Positions 43,709-54,911 of a DNA stretch of 64,000 nt are shown in pieces. Made by a program: the position numbers and the translations under genes. Source of the stretch: Cyathus striatus (lineage: Eukaryota; Basidiomycota; Agaricomycetes; Agaricales; Nidulariaceae); the NCBI GenBank assembly GCA_025738555.1, contig JAOVFP010000024.1, positions 434,001 through 498,000 on the forward strand, in the 5' to 3' direction. Under the pieces are notes generated by a model, which saw only the letters and a program-made list of their open reading frames with translations, did no database searches and was not told the DNA's origin. Positions within the stretch are counted from its first letter, which is position 1, and every line of letters starts with the position of its first letter.

Positions 43709-46590
43709 TCAGTTATGAGTCAAGGAGCATACCGAAACGTTTTTCAGTGCAAGCCAATAGCTATATTCTGCTGTCCCTGCCACTGCTGTATTCACTGCAA
43801 CTATTAAGCCATCCATTTTGCTTGATTTATCTGAGCCAGTTGACAACGTTGCAACGACATCTATAGCAAGCCGCCTAAGATTTGATTTGGGTGGCAACTT
43901 GCTAAAAGGACCAAGCAGCTCTCCACGAGTAGGATGGGCTATTTTGAAATACGGCTCCAGTCTCGATCGTAAGCCTGTAAGAACCTATTTTCATGCTCAC
44001 TCAGATTTCTATAGGAGTACTTTCAAAAGACGTACTTCGGGTCCAGCAATTATACTTCTTGTCTGTATGCTGCGAAGAAGAGTTCGCAAGATAACCTGTT
44101 TCAAACGTTCAGTCAGTACCATAACCATGCATCAAATGGTCGGAATCAACCATACTTCAGCGAAAGGTAGATTTGCAGCTCCAATTTCCCATAATATCTG
44201 AGGGAGATGCAATAGCCATGCCTCCATCATCTTATCTACTGTGGAATCTTGGCCCAGTCTAAAGTTGCCCTTGTACTGGGCATCGGTGTCAAGCTATACT
44301 CGTATCAGCGGCAATACCAGCACTATATGAAACTAAATTTGCTTACAAGAATGAGCCGGCCCACAAACTCGACCGTTATCATCTTAACACTAGATCTAAC
44401 GGGCGCTCTTAGAGCATGATCAAGCATTGCTTTCAACACATCGCTGCCTTGACCATGTTCAGCAGTAGTAGGATTGTTGATGAAAGCCCAAATTGTGGGA
44501 AGAAGCTCGGTGTACGTTATGAAACTAATAGGCTGAGCGACTTGAGATGTCCCTTCGCCTAAAAGAAGCTTGGTGATATACGTGCTGACAGCCGTTTTGT
44601 GCAAAGTAACTTGAGCTTTCGGAGTATATGCAAGGGGACGGGGCCGATTCGCTCCTTGCCTCATTTTTTGGTTCAGCTCATTTTCTCTGATTAGCATTAG
44701 GGAATGTAATTCGCAGTAAATCAGATTGAGGTTTTGAAGTACTGGCTCAATCTACCATTTTGCGTTAACGCTTGTCAGAAGTGCAATTTACTTAAATTTT
44801 ACCTTTGCATCTCGGTTACCGTCCGACCGAAATGGAAAATAAGGAGCCATGTATGAAACCATGACGTGTAAACTCTCCACGTACGAGTCCGGGTTCTAGA
44901 TATTGGTATGAATATTCATACTGAAGGAATCACGTACTACTCACTTTTTGTGGTATTTGACTCATCATCCCATACAGGCTATGAGCCACTTGTGACACTG
45001 ACAGTATCAGCTGCGCTTCTGTTTCTGATGATTTAGAAGAAGGGCCAAAGACAGTAGGTGCATAGTCCAAGAAAGTGCCTACTAAAGTTGGATGGAGAGT
45101 TCGAGCTAAGTGCTATAAAATACGTAAGATAAATCTGCAGTAAGTTATAAAAAGACGTACGGATATGAAGTGGAACTTCGAACTGTTTGCCTCATCTGTC
45201 TCGTTCAAATTAGACGATGTGGATATATTTTCTAAATCTTCGAAGTGTAACACATGGTCTTCTGAGCTGATAAACGGGTATCGATACCAAAATCTATCCA
45301 TGTCTGAATCTTTTTCAACCTCTTCCAGCCATATGTGCTGTGTTGCTGCTCTTGATCCAGCGCTTGAGCATTCCAATAAACCATGAAAATGACTATACGC
45401 CGCCGAGCTAGTGAAAGAGGACTTCATGAACCATGGGTTTAAGTTGCGTGAATCAGCGATTTGAGTTGTTCTAGACATAGTGGGATCCGCTCGAATGGCC
45501 GCTTGAAGAAAGGAGGAAAGTGATTGAAGCACTACGAGTTTTGACTAGTAGGATGAACTAAATAGATAGAATTAAAAATACGATGACTAACTTACTGGAG
45601 GTGAAAGTACCACACTAGCGGTAGACGTTGCCCGCAAGGGACCTTAACATGACGACCGTCAAATGGATATTATATACACATATACAACAATAGACGGACC
45701 TTCGTGCTCGCCATATTTAGTTCCAGCATTCAAAAGTCCCAAATAGCCGTCCAAAACACGGCTACCGTGACTATTTCTTGGCTCATTCCATCCTTGTACC
45801 ACGATGTCCGGAATGGAGGCCAGGAGGAGGTTTATGAACCGAATCGCATCTATACGTATTTCAGGAAAAATATGCGTTTGTGCGGATGTAGCGAAAAGGA
45901 GTAGCATGGGAGCATGGGCAGATATATCTTCCTAATCGCCGCTTTGTTCAGATTATGAACCATTATAATTATTTACCATCTTACTGAGGGAATCCTGGGA
46001 AATAACCAAGACAGAAATGATAAAAGCCCTTTTCGTACACTGGAATCCTGAAAATGGTTGAGCACCGACAATAGGAACGAAATAATTGACATACCTCGTC
46101 GTTTAGTATTCTGATTACCCCGGTTATTAAGACAGTCAAACATGACTCTAGCATGTCCAAATGATCCGTTAATAGTTCTTGTAAACCCAACAAAGCATCT
46201 GAAAGCAAGGTTATTGTAGATTCCAATAACAATGATATATCCGACCTCTTCGAACACCTGGGCTGTAATGTTTGAGTTTTAATATTAAGTCATCGAAAGT
46301 AAGTCGTCGTTTAGTAACAGGTGTTGAACTGTCTTTTTCTGAAGCAATGCTTTGAGTGGGAAGAGTAATAGCTTATAACTGGTTTGTATTAGGAAAACGG
46401 GCAGTGGCAGAACTATCTTACATCTGGATTTAAATGATGTGTCAACAGCATTAGATGGGACCTGCTTCCCTTTTCCAAGCTTAAGTTTTGCTTTCTATAC
46501 CATAGCTGTTAGTAAATATGTATACTACAGAAAGAGGCATACCGAAAAGTCTGCAGCTTTGTCTTTTCGCTTCTTAGCACTTTTTGGCAT
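43709..46590 (-). CDS. IPI1: Pre-rRNA-processing protein Ipi1 (TEX10-like, Rix1 complex)
   Basis: Fourteen exons (46590-46543, 46494-46422, 46371-46246, 46198-46095, 46047-45985, 45931-45700, 45642-45596, 45544-45161, 45112-44945, 44895-44803, 44751-44347, 44293-44156, 44095-44021, 43984-43709) keep phase and give 743 residues. The basic start (MPKSAKKRKDKAADF), TFDDLILKLKHYSPGVRRD, LLTDHLDMLESCLTVLI and the ATSAQTHIFPEIRIDAIRF block define the Ipi1/TEX10 N-terminal domain. The rest is helical repeats. Ipi1 acts with Rix1 and Ipi3 on ITS2 processing of pre-60S particles in the nucleoplasm. The final residues after LALKN could alter if a further splice exists. Confidence 0.88.
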
Positions 46591-46883
46591 CGTCACGTCT
46601 GAGAGGTTGAGGAATGTACCATGTGCCTAATTTTGCACAGGCACTATCAATTACGTAATCATAAGTATTTGGTTACATAATCAAATTCGCTGAGTTCCCG
46701 TAGCGGAGCACGGGTGTAAGGGTTGTCTCGAGGAATGCCTGGAGTTGGCTAACAATGACATGTGCGCTTACAGGTGCAGCATTTGACTCTGGAGAACAGA
46801 AATATATAACATTGGGACAACAAGCATGTATGAAAAATATCAAGGTATATAGGTCATAATTGCATTACAAAGAAGCGAAGCGT

Positions 46884-47633
46884 CTACCAGATCCTGGGGA
46901 AACGACGTGTAAAATCGACATGCAGTTTAAGACACAAGAGATTTTCCTCGTCCACAGTGTATCCTTGCACATCAACGATGAATTTGGCTAGAAAAGGGTA
47001 CCAATCAGAGGGTGAAGTGAAAAGGGTGAAGATAACGTACCAGGAGGAATTTCCTTTGGAAGGGAAACGGTTTGCTCAATAGTATACTTCCCAGGCTGGA
47101 CTGGACATTGTACACTTGCATTTGCATTGCGACTACGGTTTCATGCAGTAAGTAAAAAATGAAGAGAACACGAATCGAGTGAACATACGCTTCGTCGCAA
47201 ATGTCGAAGGTCTTCTTCAGCAACTTGATGAGGCCCATTTTAACTGTGACGTCGGCAATGGCACCGTACTAAGGCGATGGCAGAATATCAATTAGCGTGT
47301 TTGCGAGAAGTTATACGTGTTAGCATACCTCAATCTCTACAGAAGTCGAGCCAACAACTGTAACGGTCATGTCTTGACCTGGCTTTGGAGGATCTGGAGT
47401 GACGGATATCGAGTCTATCTGAACGAGGTCACTCTCTACGCCTGAAGACAATGGGCAGTCAGAAAGAGGATACAATCTAACGGGAGAAAGAACTAACCGC
47501 AGTCTTCCCAGTCCCAGCCATCCATAATGTGCACAGAATCATGAGTGAGAGACACCTGTTGCGAGGAGTCAATCGCAGTGGCAATTGCAAGGAAAGGAAG
47601 GAGGAGAAGGATGAAAAAGGAAGAGCGGGTCAT
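46884..47633 (-). CDS. NPC2: NPC2/PG-PI transfer protein (ML domain)
   Basis: Exons 47633-47498, 47441-47329, 47268-47189, 47132-47041 and 46987-46884 give 174 residues. A signal peptide (FFILLLPFLAIATA) is followed by the ML-domain pattern: WDWEDCG, ISVTPDPPKPGQDMTV, KMGLIKLLKKTFDIC, and ASVQCPVQPGKYTIEQTVSL with the conserved paired Cys. The length matches fungal Npc2. The protein binds sterol or phospholipid in the vacuole/secretory route. The promoter side faces the tetraspan gene (47881), 247 bases away. Confidence 0.9.
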
Positions 47634-47880
47634 GATGGGGGAAAGAGGGAGGTGCTTAGCGCTCGCTTGGCTTGAGTTCAGCTTTAGTACTCAGTCCAAC
47701 TCAGTTAGCCAAGAGCTGGAATTATGACGTAATATATGCCATAACTGGAAGCCACAGCCTTAGTGCGGTACTTTAACGTGCTTGTCGCTACGCAGTCAGC
47801 TACCGCCGCCACTAGTCTACTACCACCAGCTCGTTATTCTCTTCACTTTTAGGCCTACTTTCTCCCCTCCATACCTCCTC

Positions 47881-49050
47881 ATGAAACCAAGAGAGTACTG
47901 CTGCTGTGCAATTCCTCTAATAAATGCTGGAATCTATGCAACTCTGACTGAGCAATTCATTCTCACCCTTCTTGTCGGAATTCTAGCTCTTGCCACTCCT
48001 TCTAGTCCGTCTCACCCCTTATTTCGAGTTTTATCAATTCTAATATTTATCTTGTATTCAAGTTGTTGGTGCATCCACCCCTTCATTTGCTTCGGTTATC
48101 CTTGCTGTTATCAGTTTCGTTGTCTGTGCCATTCAAGTCCTTGGATTTATCGGTGTTTCCAGAGTCTGTCTTTTGCTCTGTTTCCTCTGTTTACAGCACA
48201 TCTTATTCAAAAATATCAGGAAAAACCTATCCTGTATAGGAGATATGTAACTCTTCATGGACTTGCGATATCTGCAGCATTCGCTGTTTCGGCAGCGTGG
48301 ATAATAATGTCTGCTACTAGGCATTCCAACGCAAAGGCTAAGTGTATTAATGATTTCTTTTCTGGTGATCTTTCCGATTCTGCAGAAGGTGATACTCTTT
48401 GTAACATTTTCCCTTGGGCGGATGTCGGGATCATGGGTGGCCTGTGGGTCGTTCTGGCCCTTTTTCATGTAAGCCTTGATTTTCTAGTACGAGCGTTTCA
48501 TTGATGTGTTACTGTTTCAGGCATATCTCTTCTACATCCTATCGTCCTATAGCGCATCTCAGCAACGAGACCACGACAAATATGATCAGCTTAATGAACC
48601 AATCCGCCCTCTAACTGATGAAAATATACCTATGAACAGCCGTAATGATCCTTGGGACTCAAGGAGGTCTATAGAATCTGATACAGTACCTCGAAATGAC
48701 CGTGACTATAAACATCTGCGACAAATTAGCAGTGTTAGCGCCTCGGATGTTATGAACCAACCATCTCAACAGCCCAAGGATAGCCTAAGCTACTCGGACT
48801 ATGATTACCCGAACCACCCCAACTTACAACCGGCTCAACCTTCGTTCGCTTATACTCAGGATCCCGAACCGACACCACAGTTCAACAACTACTCAGATGG
48901 CTCGTCTAGAGTAGAAAGACCGGCACAGACGCAGGCTCACCCAGGTGCGTTAAATCCTCACCGTTACCACTTTGTTAAAAAAACCCATGTATTTTCGGTT
49001 TAGCTGAGGGGTCATTTGGGCGTAAAACGCCTAGATTCATAAACAGCTAA
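47881..49050 (+). CDS. Conserved tetraspan membrane protein of basidiomycetes, function unknown
   Basis: Exons 47881-48004, 48063-48163, 48220-48468, 48521-48944 and 49004-49050 give 314 residues. Four hydrophobic segments are seen: IPLINAGIYATLTEQFIL, SVILAVISFVVCAIQVLGF, GLAISAAFAVSAAWIIM and ADVGIMGGLWVVLALF. The cytosolic tail is Ser/Asn/Gln/Pro-rich and ends GSFGRKTPRF. An extracellular loop with CINDF and LCNIF provides a possible Cys pair. The start REYCCCAIPL is Cys-rich and could be acylated. I recognise the arrangement from agaric genomes but know of no assigned function. Confidence 0.8.
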
Positions 49051-49162
49051 CTTCGACCTGCCAAATTGAGTCTTTGACGGACTGTTGATTTACACACAGC
49101 TATTGATGTAGTCGCTGTAGTATTCCCTTATGAACTTGGACATGGACTTTTAGTAATCTAAT

Positions 49163-50462
49163 CTACACATCTTCGTCTTTTTCCCACTGCCCAATTCTTA
49201 AAGTAGAGCCACACGCTCTGGGTCTCCATATCATTCCTGAAGCATACTCCATTATCACTTCTTCTCGTAAATCCAGATATATATACCGGGGCTGTGGGCT
49301 GCGACAGCAAATAACGTCGTGGATGTAAGAACATACTATGTTTTCCTCTCTTATGTAAGGTTTTGTATATCTGCCATTTGTGATCTTTAACTTCAAAACA
49401 TTTGTTGAACCTGGTAATGCAACCAAAAAGTTGACAGAGAATTCATAAGTGGCCAAAGACAAGGCAAAATACTCCAGGCGAGGTAAATCCTGTAGGCACT
49501 CTTTAAGAGTGTTAGTTGATAATTTACTACACTCCAGCAAGACCAACGTGTGCAGGTGAGTGCCCACAGCTAATATTAAAGACCGTAAGAATGAATCATC
49601 GACTTCAAAGGCCAACCTATCTCCACGTAGATATCGAAAAGCCCGCAGCGATCCCAAAGCCTCGATAAACTGCTTGCTGTTTTTATGGAGCAAATTTCCT
49701 GTGACCCCCGCTATAGACAGTTGCTTTAAGCCGAGCGTAGTAGGAATGTAATCCATATAGACAGCACCAGATAATCGGAGTCGCTTAAGGTCTGCAGATA
49801 ACATGTGACGAAGCACAGATACTTTTGTCATAGGCCCGACGAACAGCTCGTATGATGCAAGCTGAGGTCGAAACCGCGAGGGATAGAGAGACCGTTCGAA
49901 GTCCCATCTCACATGAATATTGGGGACTATTAGAGTCAACCGTTTACAATAAAACAAAAATAAATCATAGAAATGCTTACTGAAATCGTTCAGAGATCTC
50001 GCTCTTGGGCAGTCGAACACTCTTAAACGTTTGAGAGCGGGGAGACGCGAGAGAATAAAATGTAGTAGCGATACAGGTAAGGCCTAGCAACACCGCAACA
50101 ATTTAGTAAACTACCATGTCTACATACGCAGCAAAGGGCGATCGACAGACCTGGTCTGTGACAGGGTTCAAGACCATTCGACCATCATTTGCAACATCTA
50201 TGTGTTGGACACGCAGGAGATCCTCGGTTTCCATGCAATTCAGATAACTTTGAATTTGTTGTTCATGCCGAAGTGAAATGTAATGTTTAAAATCAGCTAG
50301 ATCAAGGGCTTCCTTATGTAGTTGCGAAGAGACATATGAGAGGCGTAGATGGGCAATGGTAGGCTGGAGTTGGTTTCGAACCCGTTTGTGACAGGACAAG
50401 AAAAAGTGTAATATGAGTAGGCGAATTTCGATTGGAATCGCTAGGAAAGTCGATCCTGGCAT
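49163..50462 (-). CDS. F-box-like/leucine-rich protein, unassigned
   Basis: Exons 50462-50151, 50083-49981 and 49926-49163 give 392 residues. The start FLAIPIEIRLLILHFFLSCH has the form of a degenerate F-box (Leu-Pro-x-Glu-Ile). The remainder has irregular Leu-rich strands (LKRLRLSGAVY, LKQLSIAGVTG, LHTLVLLECSKL, LPRLEYFALSLA) like the many F-box/LRR proteins of agarics. A role as a ubiquitin-ligase adaptor is possible but unproven. The start codon is the first ATG before the F-box-like stretch. Confidence 0.7.
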
Positions 50463-52307
50463 AAGTTCAGAGATAAGTAGGTTGCTTTCGCGGATTGCTC
50501 GGAAGACACGGGCCCCTGAGTTTCGACAGCCTGAGTTGGAATATCACGTGGATAAGTATTAGCACTGAGCAGCATAAGTTATCATTAAGTATTACCCATA
50601 CTATCATGTAACAAGAGTTTGATAACGTATCGAGAGTTTAATAACTTGTGTAAATCTGTATTATCTCTTCCCTCATTTATGCTATTACTACGAAACTTTG
50701 CATGCCAATGAAATACATCGCTACCAATGTATGTCCCAGCTTATATGTCGATTGGATGTATATTTGGTTTTAAAATGAAGAATTACTGCAGAACACTCTC
50801 AAAATCGGTCGAATATGCGACATCAAATGCGAGATCTATTCCGATCTTGTTGATATATCCTTACGAAATTTGACAAGTGCATAACATACATGTAGCCCTA
50901 CCATATTGCAAACTTTCATAGCAAACAACTGAGCTTGTGCAGCAATAGAGCGTGAATACGAGTTCCCATGCATTCTGAGCGTGACATGGAAAGTGTTGTG
51001 ATTTTGAGTGTTTGATTTAAAGTGTGAATGAGAACTTGAGATTGCTAGTGCCTCATACAGAGGACTTATATACATAATAGACAAGTAACTACTATTTTCT
51101 AGTGTATGCTACTATAATCTACCAAATCCTATTCCAGATACTACCATAATCTTCCTGTATATTCCAACATGTACTACTACATTCTCCAATGATCCCCTAC
51201 CCTCTCGCTTACATAACATGTGACTAATCCGCTAGATATCAAGGTGCCGGCTGAAATCCCAACAGAAAGGAGAAATAGATCTCCGCTTCAAACCCTATTA
51301 TCGGTTGCGCTTACAGCGGTTTGCTTATCATTGTAGCCCTTTGATTTTTTTGTGTACATCTGAATTTCACCGGCGATCAGTGACGGCCACACAGCCAGAC
51401 CACCGGTACTTGGCTGCTAGGGAGCGAGTAGTGGAGCCTGCCCAGCGCTTATACACTGCTAACTGCTAATAGTACCGTTACATGTCTCCTGCACCAGCAT
51501 CCTGGCTCGGATCATGCTGCCGATAAAACTCAGATGTACACTAATAAATCGAATGGCTACAATGATAAGCAAACCGCTGTAAAAATTAGCTGATGACGCT
51601 AGGGAGCAAGGCGACAGACTCGCGACCGATTTGCCGGTGTTCTGAGTCTCAAATCTTACCGTGACAATGCGTGACAAAAGCTATCAAACTCTAGTTACAC
51701 CCTCCGGAAGTGCTCCGCTACGACAACAAAATAAAATTTCAGACATCTAAATTCATATTTGTGAAGGTAAGATGTTTTGAAATGTAATTGCAAAAGAAGA
51801 AGCTCTAAAGTTGAGTGGTTAATGAGGAATTGGTGAAATACCGAAAAGTTATCAAACTCTTGTTACATGATAGTAGTACCTCAGGACCTGTACAATTGAC
51901 TTACAATTGCCGCCGCTCAAAACCCCCACACTGCCCTCATCATCCTATGATTGACCGTGGTTCTCGATTAAAATATTCTCACTGCCTCCACAACAATAAG
52001 ATTGGGCATGGTGTAGACAGACAAATGAAACTGGTGCCTGTCCTCTGCATTCCAGAGTCACTATCCAGGATCCTTACACCCAGGATAGTTTCTATTATCT
52101 ATTGCTTATGCTTATGCTTAAGCCTTATTGTACGTTTTCTTTGCACCGGATCATTTAACAACAACCTACTTTACACACATACTTATAAGTAGTGCTTTGT
52201 GAATAACAATCCTGGGTACATTTTTTTAGATCCCATTTTCTCCCCGAGACATACTATTTCCTCTTCTCAGATCGCGTCTGGTACGCAATCGGACTCGTTT
52301 CCATTTT
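50463..52307. other. 1.8-kb gap without a supported gene
   Basis: Frames at 50836-51084 and 51815-52192 encode nothing recognisable. A TATATAA box lies on the minus strand near 51070. A foldback structure occupies 51313-51580, and a CTTATG run (TGCTTATGCTTATGCTTAAG) lies at about 52105-52124. The last 100 bases should be the promoter of the 108-aa gene. Confidence 0.45.
51313..51580. repeat. Foldback (inverted-repeat) element
   Basis: A 26-base arm (51313-51338, starting ACAGCGGTTTGCTTATCA) is matched perfectly, inverted, at 51555-51580. A second pair, GTGTACATCTGA (51352-51363) and TCAGATGTACAC (51530-51541), extends the stem with imperfect pairing between. The loop is about 165 bases. It is probably a MITE or foldback remnant; no target duplication was identified. 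Confidence 0.8.
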
Positions 52308-52691
52308 ATGCCCATCTCTACGCAGTCATACGACGTCCTGTTGGACTTCACGAATGACCTTCATGACTGTGTCTCCATACAGATACTTCGCGACCACGGC
52401 CGGGTCGGTGCTGCGTCGGTGGTATTGAATCCCTCAGAAACAGTTACATTAGTGCTAGAATCCGGGTCCGTATACCAATACGCAATTATATCACCCAGAA
52501 AGGTTGCCAAAATAACGTTAGTCTAACTTCGACTTTTTAACTAGTTAAGTATGTCATTGATATCGAAGGCTAGCGCTAGAACCTGGAGAGACATAAATTG
52601 CAATGTGTCCCATCTATTCAGTCGTTCTGATGTATCGCAAACACCGTCCCAGGACGGCGTCAATGTTGACCGCATTCGTCATTTTGCGTGA
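52308..52691 (+). CDS. Small conserved-looking protein, 108 aa, unknown
   Basis: Exon 52308-52516 joins exon 52574-52691 in phase to give 108 residues. The first part (VVLNPSETVTLVLESGSVYQ) looks like beta-strands of a small domain. The second exon contributes ITARTWRDINCNVSHLFSR and the end VDRIRHFA. Removing the intron replaces a stop a few codons after the donor with this longer end, which supports the splice. The overall form recalls small agaric proteins with a WRD motif, but I cannot name a family. No signal peptide is present. Confidence 0.55.
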
Positions 52692-53024
52692 TACGCTGAA
52701 CGGTACTCGAATCTGGAGCTTGAATCGGTAAGCCTTTTGTCTTGTCTTTTCGACTCCACATTGCTATAGTTCAGCAGGATCGCCTTTGGGGTATAGGCTT
52801 GACAGGTATGTGCTATTACTTATATGATTTTTACAATTAAGTTTAATGCTGTCTTGATAGAAGGAGAAAGAGGAAAAGTTAGTTTTTATGGCATGTTCTC
52901 GCGCGGAACTCTAAGGAACGGTAGACATGAGCAAGCGTTTCTGCAGATTGATTAGAAAATGCAACGCACATTCCGTTGACGTTCCCGCTGCACCACATGG
53001 CTTTCTGTATTTACATATAAATCT

Positions 53025-53711
53025 ATGCAGAAATATACACTAAATGTCAGTAGCCCTAACTCTACGACAATACCTAAGCATCATACTTCACTAGCCCTTA
53101 TTTTCGCTTTTGTTGTTAGCTCGGTGTTGGGTCAGGCAACAATTGCACACGAAATCACGAACTTAAAGTCGATGAAAGCATTACTGAAGTATCCGATACA
53201 TCTTACACAAGGAGTTGTCCCTAAGCCTATTCATTCCCATAACGACTGTGAGTACTTTCATGAATGTCTGGCCGGTAAACTACAGAGATTTGTATAGGTT
53301 GGCCATAGGACACACTGCACATTCGCCGCTAGCAGTAAAAATGCCACAATGATTTTACGAGGAATCGGGCCAGGCCTAGGTGAGATCTCTTTTATGACTT
53401 CTCAAACTTGCTGATATCACTGGAGATGTTTTTCAGAACATTGCCGTTTGTCATCTAAGCTTTAGCTACTTCATCAGCAAGGATACCTCACGTTGGTTAC
53501 GAATCTGTTGTTGGATGGACGGGAGTGGGAAGTATCACGGGCGCACAACTCTCTAGCCTCAACACTCTGATCAATGATGCCCATAACTTACGGAACACCT
53601 GGATGACCGATTAGAGCTCGGAACAATTTTTGGGATCGATTATTGAATAACGGTATAGACTGGCTGAATGTGGACAATCTTGAAGCAGAGAGGCAGCTTC
53701 ATGTAAAATAA
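53025..53711 (+). pseudogene. AIM6-like PLC-type phosphodiesterase, broken copy
   Basis: The N-terminal part has a hydrophobic segment (SLALIFAFVVSSVLG) and then YPIHLTQGVVPKPIHSHND, the start of the Aim6/glycerophosphodiester-phosphodiesterase-like barrel with the catalytic His. The middle of the barrel is missing or scrambled. The C-terminal part GWTGVGSITGAQLSSL...LINDAHN is followed by WMT, then a +1 shift, then ARNNFWDRLLNNGIDWLNVD to the TAA at 53709-53711. Family members are about three times longer. Stops at 53290-53340 and the shift near 53611 make it non-functional. Confidence 0.75.
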
Positions 53712-53731
53712 CAAAAAGCGATTAAAATTAA

Positions 53732-54714
53732 CTAAATAGACTTCTTGTACTTTCGGGATAGCATATTAAAGACTGGACTCCGTGGAGCTGGTCGTCGGTG
53801 GCCAAGATTTCCGTGAGCAAGATCCAAGGCTGCTCGTGTTTCCCCAGGGAAAATATGACCAGCCTTCCGGCGTGGCCTGTTAGAAGTCTTTTTCTCCGTC
53901 TCTTCGTGCATAGTCCGGAAGGCTATAGGTGTCGCAAGCAAGTTATCCTAGACGTTGACTGAATATTGTATGGTGGACTAGGATGACAACGAGTATCGTA
54001 CCATGTGTGTTTCGACTTTCTTACTGAGGTCTAAAGACGCATCTTTCCCCTTAAATTTGAGTACTTTCTGAAGATTCCACCTTGTCATCGGCCTCAATAC
54101 ATTGCTAGGGCCGCCAACTTTAATGTTTTTCTCCACGCGTATAAGCTCCTGAACACCAGTCCCGCCGCTATTCATTATTGCTCCCGGCTGCTGGCTTTTG
54201 AGTTTATCCTTGAGAACCTCCCAGCCTATCGCCCTAGAGGTCATCTCCCACCGCAAGTCCCTTGGGTTGTCAACCAGTTCAAGTACTGCTTGCGGGGCAT
54301 TGTCACCTTTCCTATTACCGAATTTATGAATACGAGTATAGCCTCCAGGTCTTTTCGCGTATCTTAATGCAAATGTTTCAAAGAGCTTGGGAAGGAGGGA
54401 GGGATTGAGAAGGAATGCTGACGCTCGGGCCTGGGCTACTCTGTCACCTCGTTTCCCAAGAGTAATTATCTGGAAGTAGGTTATTACAGACAAAATTAAG
54501 AATATATCCTCCCACCTTTTCAGCTAGTCGTGCTGTGTCTCGAGCCTTCGGTAAAGTAGTCTTGATTTGCTCATGTTCGAAGAGGGAAGTCACTAGATTA
54601 CTGTGAAGGAAATATATAAGAATGAAATGAAGGATGATTGTATACATACCGAAGCATTAGCATCCTATGGGATGATGTCCTAGAGAACTTGCGGAATGCG
54701 ACTCCATGTTTCAT
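53732..54714 (-). CDS. MRPL8: Mitochondrial large-subunit ribosomal protein bL17m
   Basis: Exons 54714-54650, 54600-54516, 54469-54002 and 53947-53732 give 277 residues. The start MKHGVAFRKFSRTSSHRM and the following NLVTSLFEHEQIKTTLPKAR are the signature of bL17. KRPGGYTRIHKFGNRKGDNA continues it, and a fungal mitochondrial extension of about 150 residues follows. bL17 binds 23S-type rRNA near the exit tunnel of the mitoribosome. The last exon (basic, RKYKKSI at the end) depends on an intron with acceptor CGTCTAG, and is the least sure part. Confidence 0.9.
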
Positions 54715-54911
54715 AGCTCCTGGATGAACTTGAGTGAGAGCACCGAAGGCGTCCCAGTTGACACAACTTTTTTGATTAGGTAATAATGTAAGCGTGTCTT
54801 ATTTTTCAGTTTCTAATCATTATTTAACATGGCAGCCATTTCACCCTGATTCCGTCTTTCCCATTTTCCACACTCACACACGGTATCCTCTCCCTCGACC
54901 GCAATCAAAAA

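Noticed and set aside
46095..46198. A frameshift in IPI1 exon 4
   Set aside because: It came from a one-base misreading on my part; the open frame and the phases of all exons agree without any shift.
50836..52192. Frames at 50836-51084 (-) and 51815-52192 (+) as genes
   Set aside because: No domain, no codon or splice support, and the second is rich in low-complexity hydrophobic sequence.
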